NCBI GenBank assembly: GCA_017995695.1
Contig: JAGOIJ010000013.1
Span: 1-19,564, forward strand
DNA from: Candidatus Omnitrophota bacterium
GTDB lineage: Bacteria > Omnitrophota > Gorgyraeia > Gygaellales > Profunditerraquicolaceae
DNA length: 19,564 bases
Reading direction: 5' to 3'
A program made the translations under genes and the position numbers. The notes beneath the pieces were generated by a model. It searched no databases. It was not told the origin of the DNA and worked only from the letters and a program-made list of their open reading frames with translations. Shown here in pieces: positions 14,079-19,564 of the stretch. Position 1 is the stretch's first letter. Every line of letters begins with the position of its first letter.

Positions 14079-15293
14079 CTATGTTGTGAAACGAGCGATA
14101 ACCAAAGAAGCGTTATTGCCAAAGACATCAAAGGTATTAATCATGGCCTTATCCACCGCGCAAGGCTTTGCCGTATTGGCCACTAATGCCAGATCGCATT
14201 GAGCATCCGGCTGCGCATAATTAATCGTCGGCGGAATCAACTGCGACTCAAATGCGCCTAGCGCTGCTGCTGTCTGCAATGCTCCGTCAGCGCTGAAACA
14301 CTCCCCGAACATAGACTTAACTGCGCTCACGTGCGTAGTTGCACCAAAAAGCTTATTGATCGCTTGCGCCTCAAGCGCATCCTGCGTGACGCTTGCATTG
14401 GCCGAAGCGCACACATAATCGATACCATCAGCTTGCAAACCGGCATGCTGAAGGGCGCGCTCCATCGCTTGGGCAAGACCATTGTCTTCCAAAGAACTAT
14501 CATGGGATGCTCGGCCATAGCCGCGCAATTCACCATAGATAGTTGCCTTACGCGCTAAAGCAGATGGTAACGCTTCCAGCAACAACACACAACTACCTTC
14601 TCCCAGCATGCTTCCGCTTCTACGTTTATCAAAAGGGCAAAACAGCGCTTGCTTATCAGCGTCAGCTTTCGCTAAACATCCTGACTTTAGGAAACCGAGT
14701 AACGTAGGCAAGCACAACTCTTCAACTCCTCCGGCCAATACCATACGCGCCCGCCCAGACACAATGGAATCCCAACCGTACTTAATGGCATCAAGAGAGG
14801 CGCACATGCCCGTTGCAAGCGTAGCATTAAAACCCTTGATCGCAAATTTAATAGACACCTCGCTTGCCGGAGAATTAAAAACCGTGTTAGGAAAAAATGC
14901 CGGATTAACAAATTGCGGGCCTTCGGTTAATGCCACTTTATCAAAATCACAAATACTCGCAAGGCTGCCGAGCGTGCAGCCAATGGAAACACCTACATCG
15001 TGCGTATTGTTTTCATCAATGCAAACCTTAGCATCATCAAGCGCTAAATAAGCAGCTGACGCAAGCAAAGTCGTGCTCCGGTCTAAGGTGCGCAAGCCCT
15101 TTTGGCCCAAAAACGTGCGGGGATCGAAATTACTGACTTCTCCCGCAACGCCAACCTCAAGGCCGGATGCGTCAAATACCGAAATTGGCTTAATGCCGTT
15201 CTTGCCAATAGCTAAGGCTTCGAAAAACGAACGCCTTCCAACGCCAATGGAAGCAACAACGCCTATACCTGTAATAACGACTCTGGTTGACAT
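14079..15293 (-). CDS. Degenerate beta-ketoacyl synthase, chain-length-factor-like
   Basis: 404 residues with the full thiolase fold of FabF-type enzymes (RVVITGIGVVASIG at the start, LAGGVEELC, FDKRRSGSMLGEGS). The nucleophile Cys164 is kept (ATGMCASLDA) and so is Lys326, but the two catalytic histidines are gone: NAHGT of active enzymes reads CASAN (Ser297 at the His position) and LGHT reads FGEC (Glu331 at the His position). The C-terminal FGG loop is also changed to VFGNN. It should not catalyse decarboxylative condensation alone. The closest functional analogy is KS-beta/chain length factor of type II polyketide and aryl polyene systems, which pairs with an active KS to set chain length, although classical factors lose the Cys. 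It is first in the operon, with a good promoter but no visible SD. Confidence 0.88.
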   Translation of the reverse strand: MSTRVVITGIGVVASIGVGRRSFFEALAIGKNGIKPISVFDASGLEVGVAGEVSNFDPRTFLGQKGLRTLDRSTTLLASAAYLALDDAKVCIDENNTHDVGVSIGCTLGSLASICDFDKVALTEGPQFVNPAFFPNTVFNSPASEVSIKFAIKGFNATLATGMCASLDAIKYGWDSIVSGRARMVLAGGVEELCLPTLLGFLKSGCLAKADADKQALFCPFDKRRSGSMLGEGSCVLLLEALPSALARKATIYGELRGYGRASHDSSLEDNGLAQAMERALQHAGLQADGIDYVCASANASVTQDALEAQAINKLFGATTHVSAVKSMFGECFSADGALQTAAALGAFESQLIPPTINYAQPDAQCDLALVANTAKPCAVDKAMINTFDVFGNNASLVIARFTT

Positions 15294-15326
15294 AATAAGT
15301 AAACGGCTATGCGGTTCATTGCATCA

Positions 15327-15354
15327 ATTATAGTATCTTTAATAAAGTTTTCAA
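15327..15354 (-). promoter_or_regulatory. Sigma70-type promoter before the ketosynthase operon
   Basis: On the minus strand TTGAAA (15349-15354, five of six consensus) and a perfect TATAAT (15327-15332) are separated by 16 nt in the 118-base gap between batE and the ketosynthase operon. It predicts a transcript start near 15320 and a short leader of about 27 nt, with no SD in it. This is the best promoter in the window and makes the ketosynthase operon a separate unit from the Bat genes. Confidence 0.7.
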
Positions 15355-15411
15355 TCATTAAATCAAGGATGAAGCCGGGAGGCAAAGGAGAAACAACAAG
15401 ATTTAAAACAA

Positions 15412-16197
15412 CTATTCGTCAGCAAGAACCTGCAGGCTATCGGCAGGAAGCCAACCTGTTTTGTTATCGCTGCGCTTGATCTTACGCCATCTGCCCTCCT
15501 GCTCAAGCACAAGGCAAGCGCTTCCCTCTGGCAGCTGGAAATACGTTGTCGCGGAGGCCAATGGTTCAAATTTCACATCAGCGTTGCGTTCAATAATGAT
15601 CGCTCCATGACGATGGAATGCAATCTTGTCCATGACGACACTCATGCCAATTACAAGCAGCAGCAAAAGAAAAACAGCGATAAAGATTAAAAAGACGGGT
15701 AAGCGACGCTTTGTCGCGATTATGCCGACCAACATCGCCATCCAATAAGCGAATACCAGTAACAGCAACAAAGCATCAATACTCAATCCTTCAAATACCT
15801 TATGCGTGAAGCGCTTAAACAAGTTCTGCGAAAGAAACTGTTCAGGGTTATGCAAAAGGGATCGCGTATATACCAGATTCGCCTTAAGGTCACTATCATA
15901 AGGAATTAAAAAACGCGCTTTCTCATAATACACCAAAGCCTGGCCATATTGTCCCATCTTACAATAACAATTGCCGAGATTGTACAAAAGATGGCCGCTA
16001 AGCAATCCCTGATCGTAAATACTCTTATAGCGCGCCAGCGCTTCCTGAAATTTTCCCTCTTTATAAAGCTGATTGCCATCCAGAAAAACGGCCCTAGCTT
16101 CAGCAGCGCTCATAGCCTGCGCCTGGCAGTGGCTGAAGACAATAACAGACATACATACCCCGATCAGGAAAACATTTTTCTTGAACATGATTTTCAT
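15412..16197 (-). CDS. batE: BatE-like TPR and SH3-domain membrane protein
   Basis: About 261 residues: an N-terminal signal/anchor (NVFLIGVCMSVIVF), a TPR region (about 28-112; GNQLYKEGKFQEALARYK and YNLGNCYCKMGQYGQALVYYEKA), two membrane helices (about 140-161 and 166-189), and a C-terminal bacterial SH3 domain ending WRKIKRSDNKTGWLPADSLQVL. This domain order and its place after batD match BatE of the Bacteroides aerotolerance operon. The Bat proteins form a membrane complex implicated in stress tolerance; the biochemical role is unsettled. ATG at 16195-16197 lies one base after the batD stop, with AAGG 6 nt ahead; the open frame reaches 16227 but that start would lie inside batD. Confidence 0.85.
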   Translation of the reverse strand: MKIMFKKNVFLIGVCMSVIVFSHCQAQAMSAAEARAVFLDGNQLYKEGKFQEALARYKSIYDQGLLSGHLLYNLGNCYCKMGQYGQALVYYEKARFLIPYDSDLKANLVYTRSLLHNPEQFLSQNLFKRFTHKVFEGLSIDALLLLLVFAYWMAMLVGIIATKRRLPVFLIFIAVFLLLLLVIGMSVVMDKIAFHRHGAIIIERNADVKFEPLASATTYFQLPEGSACLVLEQEGRWRKIKRSDNKTGWLPADSLQVLADE

Positions 16198-16198
16198 C

Positions 16199-18034
16199 CT
16201 ACACCTTGTTTCTTTGCAAATAATCAATCACTTCCTCAAGCTGCCTTAAGGTCTTTTGCATGTCATCAACTGTTACCTGCGTTGCAGCATAGCGAGCAGA
16301 ATCACAACGCAAGAAAATATCGCTTACCTGCTGCGTAATCTCTTGCGACACGCCTTTTGGCTTTAACACTTCATCAACAACGCTTGCCGTGATGCTGCGC
16401 GAAGGGATATGGAACCTATCGCCCAGATATTCTTTTAAGGTCACAAACACCCGATCAAAGAATTCCTGCGCATGGCCGTTTTCCAAAAGAAGAGCGCATG
16501 CCTTAAGACCAGCTCTGGCCTTACGCGGAGCCTGCAACTGCCGGGCGTAACGCTTATCAGTAGTAAGCCTCTTTTTATGCCGCGCGGCAAACAGAAAAAC
16601 AATATACGCCACAAGCGGAATCAGCTGCGCCAAAAGGAAAAGCGCCTGAGTATAAAGATGCTGGCGCTTCTTTTGCAACGCGCCAATGGTTTCTTTGATG
16701 AAAACAATATCCCTGCCCAGTTTTTCTTCTTGCGAAAACGTACGTGTTTCATTCGATGATTCTACAATTCTGGTTTGATCCATTTTCTCCGGCTGGGTCA
16801 CCGCTATCGGAAAAGGGCCTTTTGTAATAGTTTGGTATTGACTGGTTTGCGGATTAAAGAAATGAAAAACAATCTCCGGCACCTGTTTTACCTTAGCGCT
16901 TAAGGGAATAATAACTTGCTCAAAGACCTTTTGATCCTGCTCTTGTTTTACCTGGGGCTCATACCGTTTAAAATCATCCCGGGTATTAAGAGAGGGCATT
17001 GAAACGGTATTAAGATTACCATCGCCGGAAACAGTCATCCTTATAGTAATAGGATCGCCGACCTTAAGCTCGGTTGGAGAAACGCTTGCGCTTAAGTCGA
17101 AATCACCGACAGCGCCGCTAAAACTCTCTGGTTTGCCTTCTTTAGGAAGAGCGAGAATAGTGACAGGAACTTCAGGGGATTTCAATTGCAAAGGATACGC
17201 CTCAAAACGCGCAAAGAAATCATCGAATATATCCGAATCAAAAAAATCATCAAAAGACGCAGCGCGGCGCTGCTTCTGCACCATAAGATTACAAGTGATC
17301 TGCGCCGGTCCAAGTTTATATTCACCGGGTTTAAACCCAAAAACACTGGTTTCAAACTCTATCACATTATATGCAACTCCCCCGAGCATCTCTTGAAACT
17401 GATTATGCTTAAACTCTCCCAGGGAAAGACCCTCATGAGCCAACTCGGGGCTAGGAGGAATATCCCTTACCTGCAGTTTATTAATGTACAGTTTGATACT
17501 GACCGGAATTTGCTCAAAAACGTACGCAGATGTTTTCAGAGGCTGGATAATGAGAAAGATACGATCCCGCAGATCCTGCATTTGCGGACTATCATCCCCA
17601 ACGCTAGCTTGCGGTTGCTGGCCTGAAGATACCGGCCCTGACACTACCTCAATACTGATTTGATTGGAAGTAAAAGTATCATTATTATAGGTAAACGAAA
17701 ATGGGCCGATGGTAAAAGTGCCTACCTTTAACGCCAGCACCCGGTATTGATGTGTGATAGAACTTGAAACCTGCCCATTGACAATAGACATGGCGGTTAA
17801 AGGCCCAAGATACCGGTATTCAAAACCTTCTGACGCAGGCAAATCTAACGCCGGCATGCCTTGAACATTCTGAAAACGTAAGTTTAGCTGAAATGCCTGC
17901 CCAACAGAAACCCTGTTACTTTCAACTGAAGCCTCAAAAGCAATGTCTTTGGCTAGCGCGACACTTCTTAAGGGCATAACGCACACGCACGCCAATAAAA
18001 CCATTGCAACACTATAGCAACCTTTTAATCGCAT
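16199..18034 (-). CDS. batD: BatD-type oxygen tolerance protein
   Basis: 611 residues. A signal peptide (about 1-28) is followed by a large periplasmic beta-sandwich region beginning AFEASVESNRVSVGQAFQL, with repeated modules of the form VSVGQxFxLxLxF / ELKVGDPITIRMTVSGDGNL typical of BatD (PF13584), one membrane helix near 463-483 (ALFLLAQLIPLVAYIVFLF), and a cytoplasmic helical tail (YLGDRFHIPSRSITASVVDEVL). BatD is thought to hold the VWA-containing Bat proteins together at the membrane. GAGGGG lies 6 nt before the ATG, and the gene follows batC by 10 nt. Length and layout are normal for the family. Confidence 0.92.
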   Translation of the reverse strand: MRLKGCYSVAMVLLACVCVMPLRSVALAKDIAFEASVESNRVSVGQAFQLNLRFQNVQGMPALDLPASEGFEYRYLGPLTAMSIVNGQVSSSITHQYRVLALKVGTFTIGPFSFTYNNDTFTSNQISIEVVSGPVSSGQQPQASVGDDSPQMQDLRDRIFLIIQPLKTSAYVFEQIPVSIKLYINKLQVRDIPPSPELAHEGLSLGEFKHNQFQEMLGGVAYNVIEFETSVFGFKPGEYKLGPAQITCNLMVQKQRRAASFDDFFDSDIFDDFFARFEAYPLQLKSPEVPVTILALPKEGKPESFSGAVGDFDLSASVSPTELKVGDPITIRMTVSGDGNLNTVSMPSLNTRDDFKRYEPQVKQEQDQKVFEQVIIPLSAKVKQVPEIVFHFFNPQTSQYQTITKGPFPIAVTQPEKMDQTRIVESSNETRTFSQEEKLGRDIVFIKETIGALQKKRQHLYTQALFLLAQLIPLVAYIVFLFAARHKKRLTTDKRYARQLQAPRKARAGLKACALLLENGHAQEFFDRVFVTLKEYLGDRFHIPSRSITASVVDEVLKPKGVSQEITQQVSDIFLRCDSARYAATQVTVDDMQKTLRQLEEVIDYLQRNKV

Positions 18035-18044
18035 ACCTTGCCCC

Positions 18045-18956
18045 TCACCAGTCCTTTACCACGTCATCGTCTTGCGCCTTGCGCTGATCATCGATTTTTC
18101 CTAAGGCATTTTCTTCATCACGAAAACCATTCAGCAGCATTACTGCCTCCTGCTCTGACATCTCTTGGCGATTATCAACTTGATCTTGGGCAACGCCTAC
18201 TGCCGGCTCATCTGGCTTCTTTGATCCCTCGTTACTTTGTTCAGGACGATCGTTCTTGTTTTTCTCTGATGATGTTTCTTTTGACGGCTCTGGCCCAGAT
18301 GTATCGCCGTTATCCCGCCGGGCATCCGGCTGGTTTTGCTTTTGCCCTTGCGATTGCTTTTGTTGAGGCTGATCTTGCTTATCCTGCCCTTGTTGCTGTT
18401 GTTGCGAATGTTCTTTATCTTGATCTTCGCCTTGTTGCTGATTTTGTTGCTCTTGCTGTTGAGGTTGGTTTGCAAGTTTTTCCTTCAACTCATCAAGTTT
18501 TTTCCGGGCAAGCTCATAATTAACCTTTGCATCCTCATCGTGGACATCCGCTTCCATTGCTTTTTTGTAATCATACACAGCTTGCTCCATCAAAGTGATA
18601 GCCTCAGGTAGCGCGGCCTGCTCTTTTTGTTGCGCAAGTTCAACATTAGTATTACCAAGATTATAATACGCCTTAGCCCTAAGCTTCTTTTGCTCTAATA
18701 ACAACGCCTTTTCAAAAGCTTCTTTTGCCTTAGCAAAATCTTTCGTTTTAAACAAGGCAGTGCCAAGGTTAAAATGAACCATCGCAGAATCCGGCTCAAG
18801 CTCCTGCGCCCTTTCATACGCTTCAGCTGCTTCTTGGTAACGCTGCGCTTGATAACGCCTGTTGCCTTCGTTAATCATTGTAGCAGGATTAGCGCAAAAA
18901 GCCAACGGAGCACATAATACAACCATCATGAAAATAAGCGCCGCCCTTTTAATCAT
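18045..18956 (-). CDS. batC: BatC-type TPR protein with Gln-rich segment
   Basis: About 303 residues: a signal peptide (AALIFMMVVLCAPLAFC), TPR repeats (about 28-150: RYQEAAEAYERAQELEPDSA, FAKAKEAFEKALLLEQ, AITLMEQAVYDYKKAME), then a low-complexity segment extremely rich in Gln, Lys, Glu and Asp (about 165-260), and a conserved-looking C-terminus EQEAVMLLNGFRDEENAL typical of BatC proteins. It probably binds other Bat proteins through the TPRs in the periplasm. The ATG at 18954-18956 overlaps the batB stop (ATGA) and is followed at once by the signal peptide. A longer frame to 18998 exists but would begin within batB. The Gln tract is encoded by mixed CAA and CAG. Confidence 0.9.
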   Translation of the reverse strand: MIKRAALIFMMVVLCAPLAFCANPATMINEGNRRYQAQRYQEAAEAYERAQELEPDSAMVHFNLGTALFKTKDFAKAKEAFEKALLLEQKKLRAKAYYNLGNTNVELAQQKEQAALPEAITLMEQAVYDYKKAMEADVHDEDAKVNYELARKKLDELKEKLANQPQQQEQQNQQQGEDQDKEHSQQQQQGQDKQDQPQQKQSQGQKQNQPDARRDNGDTSGPEPSKETSSEKNKNDRPEQSNEGSKKPDEPAVGVAQDQVDNRQEMSEQEAVMLLNGFRDEENALGKIDDQRKAQDDDVVKDW

Positions 18957-19564
18957 CTGGTATCTCTTAAGAAAACTTCCATCACCAACAACAAACATGC
19001 TAACGCTAAGGGAATCTGAAAACGTTCAGTAAAATGCTTTTTCATCTTGCCTTCAAATTCCTGTTTCTCGAATTTAGATAGCTTTTCTTCATAGAGCATG
19101 TCTAATCCAAAAGCCGTTGGCGTTGAGCGAATATAGCTACCGCCGGTTATCAGCGCAATTTTTTCCAGCGCCTCTTCATTAAGGCGCGACTTTACCGCAT
19201 TTCCGGATTCATCCTTTAAGAATTTTTTTCCGCCGCTTTCTTCAACAAATATAAGATCGCCATCTGTTGAGCCTACGCCGATCGTAAAAATAACAATCCC
19301 TGCGTTTTTTGCCTCCTGGGCAGCAGCAAAAGGATCACCCTCATGATCTTCGCCATCCGAAATAAGAATCAACACTTTCTGTTTATTCGTTGCGCCCCGG
19401 TAACTTTGTATTGCCTCACGGATTGCTCCCGCAATAGCTGTGCCCCCGCGCGGAATCGTATCAACGCCAATATCATTGAGCGCTAATAAAAATCCTGAGT
19501 AGTCAATGGTAAGCGGGCACTCCAGAAAAGCGCTCCCGGCAAACGCAATTAAACCGATACGGTC
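18953..19564 (-). CDS. batB: BatB-type von Willebrand factor A membrane protein, N-terminus cut by window edge
   Basis: The last 203 codons of a VWA-domain protein; the frame is open to the right edge, so the start and the first MIDAS motif (DxSxS) lie outside. Visible parts of the VWA domain: DRIGLIAFAGSAFLECPLT, the MIDAS Thr in PRGGTAIAGAIREAI, and the third MIDAS motif LILISDGEDHEGD. The C-terminus has one membrane helix (IPLALACLLLVMEVFL), as in BatA/BatB. Since batC, batD and batE follow in canonical order, BatB is the likely identity, with batA probably just outside the window; BatA is the alternative. The stop overlaps batC by 4 nt. Confidence 0.9.
   Translation of the reverse strand, partial: DRIGLIAFAGSAFLECPLTIDYSGFLLALNDIGVDTIPRGGTAIAGAIREAIQSYRGATNKQKVLILISDGEDHEGDPFAAAQEAKNAGIVIFTIGVGSTDGDLIFVEESGGKKFLKDESGNAVKSRLNEEALEKIALITGGSYIRSTPTAFGLDMLYEEKLSKFEKQEFEGKMKKHFTERFQIPLALACLLLVMEVFLRDTR

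Noticed and set aside
18320..18470. CRISPR-like or tandem DNA repeats
   Set aside because: The short TTG/CTG-rich words are codon-level low complexity inside batC, with no regular repeat-spacer structure.
18038..18611. Plus-strand Leu-rich open frames of 161 and 91 codons opposite batC
   Set aside because: They are the antisense of the Gln-rich tract (CAA/CAG read as TTG/CTG), which gives Leu runs without stops. The minus-strand frame has signal peptide, TPRs and a conserved C-terminus.

Overview
The window holds 19 confident or near-confident protein genes, all on the minus strand, packed into what look like four transcription units, plus one likely 28-codon gene. No tRNA, rRNA, CRISPR array or insertion sequence was seen, and no gene-free stretch reaches 300 bases. 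Signal peptides, a lipoprotein, a DUF3108 envelope protein, lipid A-type glycosyltransferase genes and a Bat (aerotolerance) operon point to a diderm bacterium. Tight, often overlapping genes and the gene mix would fit an uncultured PVC-type lineage such as Omnitrophota. That placement is inference from style and not from a marker gene.

Layout, in the direction of transcription (high to low coordinates): (1) 19564-15412, the Bat operon batB (cut by the window edge), batC, batD, batE, encoding a membrane VWA/TPR/SH3 complex. (2) 15293-12554, a promoter followed by a ketosynthase-like protein that keeps the active-site Cys but has lost both catalytic His, then an acyl carrier protein, then a complete FabF-type ketosynthase; this resembles a type II polyketide/fatty acid core with a chain-length-factor-like partner. 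(3) 12463-7693, a second promoter almost touching the start codon, then an alpha/beta hydrolase, a CrtI/CRTISO-like FAD oxidoreductase, an ArnT-like GT39 membrane glycosyltransferase, a GT2 polyprenyl-phosphate sugar synthase and a stand-alone LAB_N membrane protein, joined by overlaps or very short gaps. (4) 7620-1490, two small secreted proteins of unknown function, an M48 metalloprotease lipoprotein, a long MORN/YwqK-repeat secreted protein, a DUF3108 protein, an ABC-F ATPase and a periplasmic cyclophilin, ending at a strong intrinsic terminator.

Beyond the terminator lie a 28-codon ORF whose ribosome-binding site is buried in a 12-bp hairpin, and the UvrD/PcrA helicase gene, which runs off the left edge.

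The most interesting part is units 2 and 3 together. A ketosynthase, a degenerate ketosynthase and an ACP, followed by a polyene-type oxidoreductase, a hydrolase and a lipid glycosylation trio, suggest synthesis and perhaps glycosylation of an unusual acyl or polyene lipid. The product cannot be read from the sequence, and no ketoreductase, dehydratase or priming enzyme is present in the window.
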